A stretch of DNA of 64,000 nucleotides from Mantis religiosa (GCA_030765055.1 CM060954.1:112332107-112396106); one strand, 5' to 3'. Counted from the first letter of the stretch, positions 24,380-37,511 are shown. Notes: generated by a model not told the origin, from the letters alone. Translations and numbers: made by a program.

Positions 24380-25689
24380 CGAGGGGGAACCCAAAAGAAA
24401 CCGGATTGTTGTAATAAAAACTTTATTGATGAACCTTTCTACAAAATTACTTCAGTCACCTTCAAAATACCCTCCATTACATGCGATGCACTTGTCAAGT
24501 CTCTTTTCCCACTGTTGGAAGCATGTTTGGAACTCTTCAAGTTTGATATTGTCCAGTGTCCTTTGCGAAGCTGCTTTTATCGCCTCCACATAGTCATAAC
24601 GCTCCCCTTTTAGCATTTTTTTCTTTCGTGGGAATAGGAAAAAGTCTCACGGGTATAGGTCCGGCGAATATGCAGCGTGGGGAACGACAGACCACCTCTG
24701 AGATGCCAAATAGTAGGTCACTCGTAAGGCCGTGTGTGCTGGAGCGTTGTCGTGATGCAGAAACCAGTCACCTGATCGCCAAAGTTCCGGGCGTTTCCTC
24801 CTCACATCCTCTCGCAGACGCCTTAAAACATCCAAGTAAAAGTGCTGGTTAACAGTCTGGCCAGGGAGTACGAATTCCCGATACACAATTCAACGAACAT
24901 CAAAAAAGACAATGATCATCGTCTTCACATTTGTCCTCACTTGCCTTGCTTTTTTGGTCTGGGAGAGTTGGGAGTCCTCCACTGGCTTGACGCTTGCTTG
25001 GTTTCTGGGTCATACCCGTAACACTAACTCTCATCCCCTGTAATGACTTTGTTCAAGAAGTTTGAATCACGTGCAATCTCTGTTTTCAAGTCCTGACACA
25101 CATACATGTGCTCCTGTGTGAGAAGGCGCGGAACAAATTTTGCAGCAACACGTCTCATGTGCGAATCCTTCCTCAGAATCCGCTGGCACGAGCTCCAACT
25201 AATTCCTGTCGTTGCTGAAATTTGGTCGATCGTTTGGCGACTATCCTCGTTGCTCTTTTGGCGGACCTTTTCAATGTTCCCCTCATTTCGGGATGTTGAA
25301 GGGCGTCCAGAACGAGCTTGGTCTTCAACACACATCTCACCCCATTTAAAGCGCCCAAACCACTCGAAAAACTGTGTGCGGCTCATAGCGTCCTCCTGGA
25401 AAGCTTCCTGAAGCATTTGGTATGTCTCCGTTGCAGTTTTTAAAGCAGGAAACAAAATTTCACACACACACTCTTTGTTCTTTTAAAGTTGCCATAACGA
25501 TTTCGCAGAGGTAACCCGCCAAAAGTTAGAGAAACACAATACCACACTTGCACGTTCAGCTCTACACTGACCCCGTCTGCACAGCTGTTTCATGAAGGTC
25601 TCTACTATCACCATCTAGCCTGAGAACCCTGCAATATGTCTATGAGTGACAGAGCCCTCAGAGTCTGGTTTCTTTTGGCCCCCCTCTCG
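24380..25689 (-). mobile_element. Mariner B, near full length, inactivated
   Basis: The ends CGAGGGGGAACCCAAAAGAA and, inverted, TTCTTTTGGCCCCCCTCTCG abut TA on both sides (24378-24379 and 25690-25691). At 1310 bp it has normal mariner length. The transposase lies on the minus strand. The N-terminal part (about 25467 to 25024) has helix-turn-helix segments and RSGRPSTS, ending in VITGDES with the first catalytic Asp. The next codon is TAG where Trp is usual. The C-terminal part (24886 to 24647) has RRKRPELWRSGDWFLHHDN with the second Asp and AAYSPDLYP. A TGA precedes the third Asp, which sits 34 residues after the second: D34D spacing. At least two nonsense changes and frameshifts between the parts make it inactive. 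Confidence 0.95.
24647..25467 (-). pseudogene. Mariner B transposase, degraded
   Basis: The protein would bind the TIRs through its N-terminal helices and cut and join DNA with a D,D34D triad. Two open parts remain: 147 codons (N-terminal, ending at the first Asp) and 79 codons (around the second Asp). The middle part can be followed in shifted frames through DPETK and PRPKK. It has no introns, as expected for mariner. Confidence 0.9.
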
Positions 25690-25691
25690 TA

Positions 25692-26554
25692 TTTGTAGTA
25701 ATGACGTTGGCTTTATTTGCCTATTTATTTAAGGATGCTCCTTAACAGCTGCGTTTTTCAGCGTCCCATCATATATTGGGAGTGAAACACTACTGAATTT
25801 TACTCAGAAGTCTCTTTATCAACTTAAGATTTTTTTACGTAAATCTACGACAGAAGAATAGGCTTTGCTTTGCTTCCAAAGTCTTGTTTCAGTGACAGTA
25901 GGCTCATAACATAAGCAATTTTAAAAACATAGGCGATTAGAATTTCATTCGAGACATTTCTGTGAATTTTTTAAATTAAGAAGAGTGAAGATAAGAAAGC
26001 AATTTGCTAAAATGAACTACACACCAAGAGCATGAAGTACTCAATCTTTGATCCCTGGTGGAAGTCAATGTATCGATTCTTGCCAGGGGCGGACAATAGC
26101 AGCTGATATATAATTTGACATCGTTTCCTGTGTTTGCTCTAGATAAATTAGCTGCAACTGCTGTAGGCTGCATACGAGCCTAATAATCAGTTTTTGTACC
26201 AAGCCACTTGTTGCTCCCATCCTACAAGCTACGACTTAATGTTCCTGTCTTTTGCACGACTAAATGTTCCGAAGCTTTCACCCACATTGTAGCGTAATTT
26301 GTATGGGTTAACCTTAAATGAGTTTTAGTTGGATAGCTCTATCATAAAACTGCCGGCGGTAATCAGTTCCAGAAAGAGACAATTGAAACACTGTGTTATA
26401 AGATATGTATTCTTATGTACCATGCTTTGGTACACTTTGGTACACAAGCACAGAGAGAAAAACTTGAAGAAATTAGGCTACTTTAAGGAAGCAAGTGCGC
26501 AGATTTCGAAAATAACTGTTTTTGCTTAACATGTACCATTTTTATTAAATTCGG
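25692..26554. other. No recognisable gene
   Basis: Short frames (65-66 codons) on both strands carry no motif. TTTGGTACAC is repeated in tandem near 26425-26444. Confidence 0.45.
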
Positions 26555-26720
26555 CACTTTTTATATATTGAACGCTATATATGATTGCAGTATTTTCAAA
26601 ATTTATTTTGTGATTTTTGAGAATACATTACGCGATATAAAATGGAAAGCGTCATTCAATTTAACACATCCTGGTTAATATGACCTCTCAGATCGCAAAT
26701 TTGCATTCTGTACTTATTTT

Positions 26721-27984
26721 TCAATTCAATTTATTGCTCTTTATAACAAGTACAATAGTATACACAATCGAAAACTTGTTTAAGATCATAGTCCAGTTAA
26801 AAATAAATAAAGACAATCAATACAATTACAACTAATAACAGTTTAAGTGCTAAAATAATACCTAAAGATGATTGTAAATACAAATACATTGATAAAAAGT
26901 TACCGTAGGTCAATTACAATATCATTATTATTCAGAAATTTTTCCACGTCATAGTAAGCTTTTGATTTAAGAAAATTAGTCAATATATGTTTAAACTTAG
27001 GTAATGGAGTAATATTTATAAAATTTATTGGTAATTTATTGAATAATTTACTGTCAATATAATCAATCTTTCTTTCATATAATTTTAATCTATGTGATTG
27101 AGTTATCAGGTTCTGTTTTCCTCTAGTGTTGTGGTTATGAATAGCTGAACATTGAGGCAAAGACCTATTTCGTATATACAATATGGATTTTAATATAAAG
27201 ATACTGGGAAGGGTTAGTAATGAAAGAGTTTTGAATGCTTCCTTACAAGGACTATACATTGGAAGATTGGCTATGTATCTGATGGCTCGTTTTTGTAATG
27301 TAAAGATCTTTTATTGAGATTGCCTTTAGATGTTGATCCCCACAGCTCTATGCCATATGTAATAATTGAATGAATGAAAGCGAAATAGACTATCTTGGCA
27401 GTTTCAGCTGATACAAATTTTGATATATTATGTATAACAAAAAGGGCTGATGATAATTTCTTTTCAATTTTATTAATATGTTCATTCCATGTTAGTTTAC
27501 TGTGAACTGTTAAACCGAGAACATCCACATTATCGATAGGTAGAGTCATATCATTGTCCAAGTATATATGAGGCTCAAAATGAGTGGTTTTAAAATTGAA
27601 AATTATTAATTAAATTTTTTTGCATCAACACATAATTTAGAGTTATTAAAATACTTAGTTATACTATTTACAATTTCATTCATTTGTATTTCTAGGTTAT
27701 TAAGGTCTTTATTGAGAAATCCCATCGTCGTGTCATCAGCATAGAGATTTAAACTAACACCATTATGAATTACATTGGCAATGTCATTTATGTACAAAAT
27801 AAACAGTAGTGGTCCCAAAATGGAGCCCTGAGGAACTCCCGATACCATGTTTTTACTATGGAATGTAAAGATTCCCTGGGTAATATTTAATTCTGTGAAC
27901 TGAGTTCTATTAGTCATATATGAGCTTATTAGGTCATACGCAATACCTCTAAATCCGAGGTGATATAGTTTATTAAGTAAACCA
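26721..27984 (-). mobile_element. 5'-truncated non-LTR retrotransposon with 7-bp TSD
   Basis: TTATTTT flanks it at 26714-26720 and 27985-27991. On the minus strand the RT palm is clear: GVPQGSILGPLLF, then NLYADDTT with the catalytic YADD box, then thumb-like segments (LGLTVHSKLTWNEHINKIE; YGIELWG). One frameshift lies near 27600 and another near 27270. The 3' UTR ends with AATAAATTGAATTGA, a short tandem-repeat tail typical of several LINE clades. Endonuclease and ORF1 are missing. The palm motifs fit the Jockey/CR1 side of LINEs; I cannot name the clade. Confidence 0.9.
26900..27917 (-). pseudogene. Reverse transcriptase, C-terminal half, frameshifted
   Basis: Three open pieces (103, 96 and 119 codons) join end to end in different frames to form one RT C-terminal half. 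The first holds the palm with YADD; the others cover the thumb and the C-terminal tail. It would reverse-transcribe the element RNA at the nicked target. With two frameshifts and no N-terminal part it cannot do so. Confidence 0.9.
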
Positions 27985-28669
27985 TTATTTTATACGTAAT
28001 GCACGAGTGTTTACACCAAAAGCAGTATTTTTAAAATTTAATTTGTGACTTGTGAGACAACCTTGCGTGATAGAAAAAGTAGAAAGCACTACTCATTCAA
28101 TTTAGACATTCAAGTTAGTTAATATGGCCTCTCAGATCGTAAATGTTTCATTCTGTATTTATTTTGTAATGCACGTGTTTTTACATCAAAAGCAGTACTT
28201 TCAAAATTTATTTTGTAAGAAAACCTTACGCGAGAGAGAAAAATGGAGAGCACCATTCAATTTAGCACATCAAAGTTAGACACTATCAACTTTGATCTCA
28301 CAAACTGCGAACCAAAATTTTATTTTGCAGGACAGTTATCTTACTGTGTAAACGATGCCACACATATACACATACAACTTAGAGGTAACGTGCTAGCCGA
28401 AATATCGGCTTCAAATCCGGTGAAGGGTGATGGATTTCTTTTCGGGTCTGTCCTTATCATGACTTACTTCGGAAGGGAAATAAAACCGGTAGGCCCATTT
28501 CGCAGATTCATAGCACAGAAACGAGCCTCATGTGAATGATACCTATGAACAAAATTAAGTGGCCTTTCACGTCCATTATAGAATGGGACTCTTAAGAACT
28601 GTAGTAATTAAACAGAATGTGCTATGTCACTCTGAGGATGCGTTACACATCTCACGCCAGTACGGAAAA

Positions 28670-28910
28670 TTACTCAAATTCTATCGGCATATGCCCACGT
28701 CATCCACTCGCCTGATCCTCCGATGAGAAAATAAGATGTCATGATTCTGGAGATGTGAAAATGCGCGGCATTAGAAATTACTCGAACATTAGCCATCACT
28801 GACCTGGGGAAGTTTAAAAAACACTCAGGGTCTCCAAAGGGAATCGATCCTGGGAACTCGCGAATGTGAACCTCACCTGTTCTTATTGAGGTATCTCCTA
28901 GATGCATTGG
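28670..28910 (-). repeat. Possible tRNA-related SINE fragment
   Basis: The minus strand has a B-box-like CAGGATCGATTCCC following GTGAGGTTCACATTCGCGAG, then GAGACCCTGAGTG and a CTTCCCCAGGTCAGTGATGG stretch. The A box is not convincing. A 77-codon frame over it is probably chance. Confidence 0.35.
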
Positions 28911-29735
28911 TGTAATAAATAATTATTTGTTTCTTTCCTCACTTATATTTCATCAATAAAGACTACTGAATTGTAATGTGCTATATATCACATGCATATC
29001 CGCAGAGTATTAGAAGTTGCCTATACATCCAGGCTTTCATTCCTTATTAAGTTATTAATATACATACATTGAGATTTGCAGGATTCCAAAACGCAGCATT
29101 GGTTATTGATCGTGCGATAGGGTTCATAGATTGAATTCCCTAGGTTTACTGCCTAACTGATTATGGTTATTTGGTTGTTACATTTAAGTAAGTATAAAGC
29201 ATTACGTGGACGTTTCTACACACAACCATGATCCACTAAGCTCCAATATGCATTTCAAATCACACCACTATATAAGGACTGGAAAGACTCCAGTTAACAG
29301 CGTTCTTGCTATTGAATGCTTGCCAAAGCTTCACTCTTCGCATGTCTTTTGAATTTATCTGGTTTTTTTCTCCCAGTTTATCCATGTTTCTATAGAACAA
29401 AAAGCTTGTTTCTGCATTTTACTTTCATATTTGATTTCATCGATAGCGTAAAACAGAAATATCTTAATCTCCTAAGAACTCAAATGAAGGGTGGTAAAAA
29501 CAAAGCTGTTGGTATATTGGGGACACAGCACAAAAACAAACATTTTTTTTTGTAATATTTAAGGCACTTCTATAACTTTTTTTAAGTAGAATGTGACATT
29601 AATAGCAATCTGGCAGAGCACACGTTTGTGAACAAAACTTTATAAAATATATTTTATAAACTAACTTATATCCTAAAGTATATGTGGTTATGCTTTGCAT
29701 AACGGCGAATTAACAATTATATGGCAAATTCTTAC
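28911..29735. other. No recognisable gene
   Basis: A 79-codon plus frame at 29316-29555 is Phe- and Lys-rich and has no motif. There is nothing else to report before the AAT array. Confidence 0.45.
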
Positions 29736-30909
<1,174 letters not shown>

Positions 30910-30994
30910 TCACCAGAAATTCGTACTTTTAGACTCTCTTAATCCCCCATCCTGCAAATGCTCTGTGATATATGATACGCTCTGTGAGTGATAT

Positions 30995-31500
30995 GATATG
31001 ATTTATTTATTATGCATATTCCAAAATTTTACAACTTACAACTTTTGGCTTCATTTATTTGTCGTTACCTTGTTGCTACCTTGGCTTGCATGGTCTTTTG
31101 GTCTTTTGCTCTGCCAGATAGCTCTTAACCTCCATACCTCCTTGATTACTTAATTAGTCCCTTTCTTTCCCCGCCTCTTCCTTTCTTACATTTTTCACCT
31201 TTTTGGCCCATTTTTCTTTTACTTTCTGCAAGAACTCACCAAAACTTCTTACCTTCTTTTCCTCCCTGCCCGTTAACATTTTTATAGCTACTATCCTCTT
31301 CTCTACTTTCTCCCATTTTTCTTCCCAAACCTTTTTTCTCCATATTGCATCCTCCTCGCATTCAGTTACAGTTCTATGCTTTCTTTTCCCCCACACAATT
31401 CACAAATTCCCTTTTCCCTACCTCTTAACCCTCTTAGAACTATTATTCCTGTTGTCATCCATGCTAACCCTTCTCTCTCTTGCCTATTGCAGTAATCTAG
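30995..31500 (-). mobile_element. Non-LTR retrotransposon 3' remnant (copy N1)
   Basis: The minus strand carries a charged C-terminal region: CGKRKHRTVTECEEDAIWRK and EEKWEKVEKRIVAIKMLTG, then GEFLQKVKEKWAKKVK. The alternative frame begins ELCGGKESIEL, recalling the Cys/His-containing tail of LINE proteins. The same order appears at 33360-34200. The 3' end has AATAAATCATATCATATCAC, a short ATATC repeat tail. Only the last part of ORF2 and the 3' UTR remain. Confidence 0.6.
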
Positions 31501-31674
31501 ATATGCTTCTCGTCCCCAATTTCTTTTTATTTGCTTGTAAAACAGTATTTTTATCTGTACGTCTGTTTGTCAAAAGCATAACTCAAAAACTAAAATTCTG
31601 TTAAATACCAATATAAGTTCAATATTTTTGAATTTAGCTAAAATAGCATAAGTTTTAGACTTCTTATAACAAAT

Positions 31675-31975
31675 GAAATGTATATGTTGAATTTTCCAGG
31701 AATAGCCTCTAAAGTCCTTTATATTTTGAATGACGTTTGCATAAGTTCGTAAACTGTGCGAAATAAGACAAAATCTTATTATACAAACACACGTAGATCT
31801 TATTAAAGTACACAACTTATGTCAAATAATAATTTGTTGTGTAGGTAACCGTTTTCAAATTATATCTTGTTCGTGGTTTGAATTTTAAATAAATATAAAA
31901 TGGGAAATCGTTATTTATTCACCCTTCTCGTCTAGACCATGAAAATAAAATGAAATTTTAAAGCCATCACATACA
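31675..31975. repeat. Interspersed AT-rich repeat R5
   Basis: It shares TTGAATTTTC, GGAATAGCCTCTAAAGTCC and AAGCCATCACATA with the copies at 7614 and, in part, 62665. No coding capacity is visible. Confidence 0.5.
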
Positions 31976-33357
31976 AATATATCTTAGAAGATTTGATTAC
32001 CCCTTAAACCTACTCTACTCTCCTACTCCCATTGTACCTGCAAGAAAATATATAATAAAGCATTTTTTCAAATGTCTATCTGGATTAATATGAAGCAACT
32101 AGAAGAGTAGGATATTATAAGAATAATTTGTACAAATTATTTGTATGAAGTCATTAAAAAGTCATGTGTAAGTTTTCTTCTAATTATAATCTTGCAGTGT
32201 TGAATGTTAGTCAACTCGCCTCCAGCTCCTCGTTAGCTGGCTGCCTATCTACCACCACAAACCAGTTCCCGCGTTATATTGATGCAAATGTTTCTTGAAG
32301 TTTCTCCTTGTAGAACTTTCTATCCTGGAAAGTTTCGGTATAAGAATCTTTCGCTGGCGATTATGTAACCCTCTGGCACTGATCATCTTCTTCAAGACTT
32401 CCTCCCTCGCCACGTACCTTGACGACAATTATGACAATGCATAGATGCACGAGGTTCTTAATTTTGATGAAAATGTCGCACTGTACTCTCGGTACGCGCA
32501 CATAAATAAATAACCATCTTTTGTTTTTAGTTCTCAGAACATGTTCTAAACTTCTCTAGATTGATCGACATTTTTGGGAGGGGAAATTAAGGTTAATGAG
32601 TCTATGTAGTTTTGTATGAGTAACAGTAGTATTCCACAATATCGATGCGGAATCAATCGGTTTGGATTGGTTCGTTCTGCAAGGTTCTGTACTCGGGAGT
32701 GTCCCAGCCGGTTTGGTGGCATCCATCCCATTACGGGAGACCAAGGACAGGCCAGTGGCGTCTACAGGCTAACACAAGTAATTAACAGCGCAAAATCAAA
32801 AGCGGATATATTCAAAGTTTACGACGTAATTATATCTTAACATTCACATCATTACACGACAACATTACAGAACAGGTCTGTTACTATGATACGAGTTCTA
32901 CACCATGTGATTATTACGTGAAAATAAAGTGTAAATTAAATAGGTCAGAGCAGGGAGTGGAAGCACAATTTGATTAAAAGATTAAAATATTTACTGCATT
33001 TAAAGGACCTTTTCTACTCTCTCTTCTGAAGCTATTCTTACTAAGGCTTACTTTTCTACTTTGGTTAATCCAGAAAATTTTAAATTAATGTTTACCTTTC
33101 GTTGAAGCATAGAGTAAGCAAAGCGACAGTAAGATATTTTAAAGAGCCTATCGTTATGCATTGCCATTGTAATTCGTTCTCTTTACATAAGAATGAGAGA
33201 GAGAAGGACTTTACAGTTAAGTAAAGTACAGATATTTCAAAATTAAAACTAATAATGAGGATCATCTTTGAAACACTCAATTTAAACAATGAATGGCATA
33301 AACTGTGCTTTTAGTGTAGTAACAATTTTGTCTCTTTCGATTACCAATACATATATC
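31976..33357. other. No recognisable gene
   Basis: Short frames at 32546-32840 cover a slightly GC-richer patch with no tRNA boxes or motif. A further R5-like edge may lie near 33100-33250. Confidence 0.4.
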
Positions 33358-34560
33358 ATTAGTTTAGTTTAGTTTATTTGTACTTAAACATATAATACTT
33401 CTTACAATTTCAGTCACAACTATTATTTCCCAATACTACTTACTCTAAGCATAAATTTGTCAGCTGCTTATTTTACGAGTTATAATAGTGGAATTGGCTC
33501 CCTGATCTTTTACCCCTATTCTAACCCTTATGCAACATTGCCCTAATATTCCGTTGTGTCCTCCATTTCTCTGCCTCTTAACTTCCTTACCCTTCTGATC
33601 CATTCGTCTATGATTTTGTCTGCATAGATCCCCACCTCCCTTATTCTTTTCTCTCCTTTCAACGTAAGGAATTTATAGTTAGTACGCAAGCTCCTTTATT
33701 ATCACAGTTCTTATCCCATATTAATTTCCTCCAGTTTTTTTATTTCTTTACATTGCACTGCATAATGCTCTATGCTTACTTTATTTCCACATAAAATGTA
33801 TTCCTTTGGTAAATTCCCTTTTAATATGGCTCCTGTCCTTAATGAAGCTAAACCCTCCCTTTCACATCTCTCATATAAGTCAGTATGTTTCTCTTCTCCA
33901 TTCTCTTTTCATTTTCATGTATGCATTTAGCGATTTCCTACGTATCAAGTTTCCCCATGTTAATTGTCTGTTAATATCCTCTACCCTGTTCTTAATCATT
34001 GTCCAAAAATCCTTTACATTTCTTTCTCCCTCCTGCCAGATATCCGCCATTCCTATTCCATCCAACTTTCTCTCTAGCTCCGACAACCATCTATCTTACA
34101 TGTTGAGCTCTTCTGTTGTTCTCAACATATTTTTAAAATATTGTCATCATCCTTTTTATACATCTGTACCAGTATTTTAAGCATCTTTCTATAATAAACC
34201 CACTTCTGCAGGATCTTTCAAATTCCACCCTAACTTTACCGATGACTTATTCAAATCCAATACCTCTTTACAAAACTGTTCATATATGTATACAACATAG
34301 ACCTCCTTAATTCACACGATATATCACCTTTTATTTTACTATTGCTTCATAAATTCTTTCAAGCCACTTTACTGATATATCTGGTAATTTGTATTTGCAG
34401 TTCCTTACCCCAGACATTGCTATCTTCCTTTTCACTCTTTTCTTTCTCCCATGTGCTCCCACACTCAATTATAACACAGTCTCATTCCTAAATAATCAAA
34501 CTAATTTACCACCTCCACTTTTGATCATTTGAATACCACTTTTCATTACAAATGTCATTA
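33358..34560 (-). mobile_element. Non-LTR retrotransposon 3' remnant (copy N2)
   Basis: The minus strand includes LERKLDGIGMADIWQEG, then NRQLTWGNLIRRKSL and MKMKREWRRE. In a shifted frame YERCEREGLASLRTG follows, then LCGNKVSIEHYAVQC, a Cys/His tail like that of copy N1. Near the end EKRIREVGIYADKIIDEW can be read. The 3' terminus has AATAAACTAAACTAAACTAA, a different short tandem tail. Many stops and frameshifts are present. The pyrimidine-rich plus strand simply mirrors the Lys/Arg/Glu-rich coding strand. Confidence 0.65.
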
Positions 34561-34795
34561 AGGATAAAGAGGACTTCAGAGATCACCACAAATTCAAAGA
34601 ATACCTCTCATTTTTCATGAAAATGTTTTACGTTTATGGTAATTTAATTAAAATAATTTTATCGCTTTTAATGAAATCAAATATTTCAAAAAAAAATTTT
34701 ACGTCAACGATAGTTTGGAGTATTTTCTTGAAATCATCATACCTCATACTCAGAGCTGTGGTTTTAATCGATGTATTCATTTTTTACTTACGCTG

Positions 34796-34797
<2 letters not shown>

Positions 34798-34859
<62 letters not shown>
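34798..34859. repeat. AC dinucleotide microsatellite
   Basis: An uninterrupted AC run of about 60 bases. The adjoining 85-codon frame has no motif outside the repeat. Confidence 0.98.
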
Positions 34860-34863
<4 letters not shown>

Positions 34864-35221
34864 TATTTGGATGACTTTTTTATAAGAAAAACAGTATTTT
34901 CTTATTTAAAGTTTAAATATCTGTACTCCATATAGGACTATTGGGTGCAATGAAATAGTTCCTGTAGTTTTTATAGTTAAAAGCACAGAATGAAAAAAAG
35001 ACTGTCTTAACTAAGGAATGGCGTTTCAAAAATAAATCCATTACTTTTTAGTTTTATTTGCAGACATATCTCTTTTCATATACTGCAAAAACAGAGTTGC
35101 TGAACTATCCTATTTCCCTTCGATGGTCATATGGATTTTTCCTAAAGGCAAAACCAAAAAAATATCCTATTTGCTGATGATTAGGTTATAATGGCATAAA
35201 ATTAAAATATGTTGATACAAG

Positions 35222-35865
35222 TAGCGATATTTAAATTGGAGAAGGCAATGAAAACTTATAATTTAAATATATCGGTAACAAAAACGAAAGTAATTGCATT
35301 ACTGGGAAAACATCCAAAAAAACAAAAGTAATGAACGGTAATAAAACAATAGAATAGGTTCATAATTTCAATTATTTAGGATATGATTTTTTGATAATGT
35401 CAAAGATTTGAAAAATACAATTTATAAATTTCAACTATTAGAAGAACGCTAAAAAATAAAACACAAGAAGAAACAATGCTAAAATTTTATAAGGCGATGG
35501 CAGTACCATCTTGATTTGTGGTTCAGAGAATTGGGTCATGAATAAGAAGGAAAGAAGAATGTTGCTGGATATTCCCTCACAGACCCTATGATAATAGAAG
35601 CTACCAAAGAACAACTAAAAATATTTAACTTAAATGATAAAATTAAGAATTACAAACAAAACTGCCAGGACCACATACTCAGAATGCAGAATAATAGACC
35701 GGCAAAACAGGCAATGCAATATAAACCCAAAGGAACTGGAGATGTTTGAGGATCTCGACGCCGATGGGAGAATGACTTCTGAGCCTGAACAAGTCAAACT
35801 GGCCCATCCTGATGAAGATGATGAATATGTGCATATGTCTGAAACCACTATTCGGCTCCAGAGAC
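35222..35865 (+). mobile_element. RTE-like reverse transcriptase C-terminal remnant
   Basis: Across several frames the plus strand reads NLNISVTKTKVIAL, then RRTLKNKTQEETMLKFYKAM, SENWVMNKKERRML and DKIKNYKQNCQDHILRMQNN followed by RPAKQAMQYKPKG. This is the order found after the RT palm in RTE-like LINEs, ending in the HI-RM and basic GRPRKRW-type tail. At least four frameshifts or stops are present. The 79-codon frame at 35634-35873 covers only part of it, and the opposite-strand frames are shadows. Confidence 0.7.
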
Positions 35866-36109
35866 AACGTTAATTACGAAAAAGGAGACCTGAAGGACGT
35901 GAGAAAATAACTTGTTCCGATTTGGTGTAATAAGTCAAAATGACTTTAAAAATCTAACGTGTTTCACTCACAAGACTTTCTCTACTTGTTCTTCAACACA
36001 CCATCATTACAACATCATAGCTACTTCATTTAAATGAGATAAACATTTGTAGCAATGATTTTTATTGCTTATTTTCTTGTGGTACAAGGGGATAGAACGT
36101 ACGGCTGAC

Positions 36110-36410
36110 CCTAGGCAATAGTTAACATTTAAGAGGTTATCGCTATGTGATGGTTTGAAATTCCATTTCCTTTACATGATCAAGAGGGAAGAAAATCAAA
36201 TCTCTTTCCGTTTGATAAAGTTAGAAGTATTGGACATTTTCAACCAATATCAAGAAATATCTCGAAAATCGCTATAAAAAATCACAGAAATTGTTTTTCA
36301 AAGGAATTTTTGGATAGTAAGATTTTTGTCACTTACGGTATAGCATTTATGCAGAGGTCATTCGAATAAAGAGAACATCAGAAGTTATTGCTTCTAATCT
36401 CCACTGTATG
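36110..36410 (-). repeat. Interspersed AT-rich repeat R5, reverse
   Basis: CGCTATGTGATGGTTTGAAA followed by TTCCATTTCCTTTACAT near 36140, and TTCGAATAAAGAGAACATCA followed by GAAGTTATTGC near 36362, match the reverse of copies at 7614 and 31675. Confidence 0.5.
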
Positions 36411-36539
36411 AACTGATATACCTGAGTATTAGGGCGTTAAACTTCAAATTAGTTATTAAAATGTCACTGAAATATTAAAATGATTATGTAACTCTGTGAC
36501 AATTTTGAAGAGGGGACCTAGTGCCTCGATCTACGACAT

Positions 36540-36905
36540 CGTTTGTACTTTATCCGCTGGGAGAGAAGGGTGAGGTGAAAGGTGCTAAGTGTGGCCTAAG
36601 GAGAGATAATAGCAGGCAGTGATGACTCTAACAGCTACGGATTGGAACTTCCCGGTGATACTTCATGCAAGACTCCATCCCTCTCTGCAGGCTCACACAT
36701 CCCCTGGGGAGACCGGGACTCGAAGCCTCCTCCTATACGGAGGGCATGGATTTTCAGAGATAAAATTCCCTGCCATGCAACGCCAACACTTACAACTCAG
36801 CCAACCAAAATGAAATATGAAGAAGAGGGACAGGAAATTTGGGGGGGTGTAATTATTCTTCCCAGCATTCACTAACAATCCGGCGAAACCCATAGAAAAA
36901 CCCCA
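36540..36905 (+). repeat. Interspersed repeat R4, diverged copy
   Basis: It carries a GGGTGAGGTGAAAGG block, GAGACCGGGACTCGAAGCC, then AATATGAAGAAGAGGGACAG, CCAGCATTCAC and a CCCATAGAAAAACCCC end, in the R4 order. Its 64-77 codon frames are not convincing genes. Confidence 0.45.
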
Positions 36906-37024
36906 TATATCAAGGAGGTTGACCTCTAGATATGATCTACAGACGCTACAGCCTAGATCACCTTCTCGATATAATTACAATAATTACAAGTAGTAAACTT
37001 TTGACTTCTAACGCTATTAGTATT

Positions 37025-37265
37025 GGAAATTAATTGTTCTTTCACACTAGCTACGTGTAGGAAGAGGTTTGGATACGTAGAATCAGACTGAAAAATTCAA
37101 TGCCATAGATATTTGAACCATGGTCCGGTGACTCGCATTTTCAGTTGGAGAATTTAATGTCTTGCTGGCACTTCGTCATGGTAGCTCAATAGCTAGGGCA
37201 ATCGAAGAGACCGAGAGATCCATAGTTCAAACCCCATCTATGGCACTGAATTTTTCAATTGTATT
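37025..37265. mobile_element. Inverted SINE S1 pair (minus half then plus half)
   Basis: 37025-37130 is minus-strand S1 (GGAAATTAATTGTTCTTTCA end, then AATTCAATGCCATAG and a broken B box). 37133-37265 is plus-strand S1 (CAGTTGGAGAATTTAATGTC, a GGTAGCTCAATAGCTAGGGC A box, a GTTCAAACCCC B box and GGCACTGAATTTTTCAA). It repeats the head-to-head layout seen at 2838-3264. No TSD longer than 6 bp is clear. Confidence 0.7.
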
Positions 37266-37511
37266 GTACCTACCCAAATTGTTAGTTTTTAGCATGACTT
37301 CAGGTTAATGTAGACATTGGTAATTTATTGCTATAATCAACTTATTTTCTAACATAATTTTATTTTGATCTTTTAATAGAATAACGTAAATACGACGAAA
37401 GCAAAACGAAGTGGGGAAATAGGTTAAGAAAAACAAAATAGGAAAAGAACCACGAAAAAAGAGGTAAATGAAATATAGGAGAGCAATGGCAGAGAAGGCA
37501 ATAATAAAATA

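Larger units (their letters stand above)
26555..28330. repeat. Three 170-bp tandem units, interrupted by a LINE
   Basis: Units start near 26555, 27996 and 28166. Each carries AGCAGTA(C/T)TT, a TCAAAATTTATTTTGT-like segment, a TTACGCGA/TTGCGTGA block, CATTCAATTTA and a CTCTCAGATCG or CTCACAAACTG block. The first and second units are split by the retrotransposon at 26721-27984. The 98-codon frame at 28243-28539 overlaps the last unit and shows no family signature. Confidence 0.8.

Noticed and set aside
28243..28539. 98-codon frame with a GDGFLFGSV-like stretch
   Set aside because: It starts inside a 170-bp tandem unit and matches nothing I recognise.
33806..34180. 124-codon plus-strand frame rich in Ser, Leu and Phe
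   Set aside because: It is the antisense shadow of the Lys/Glu/Arg-rich LINE remnant N2.
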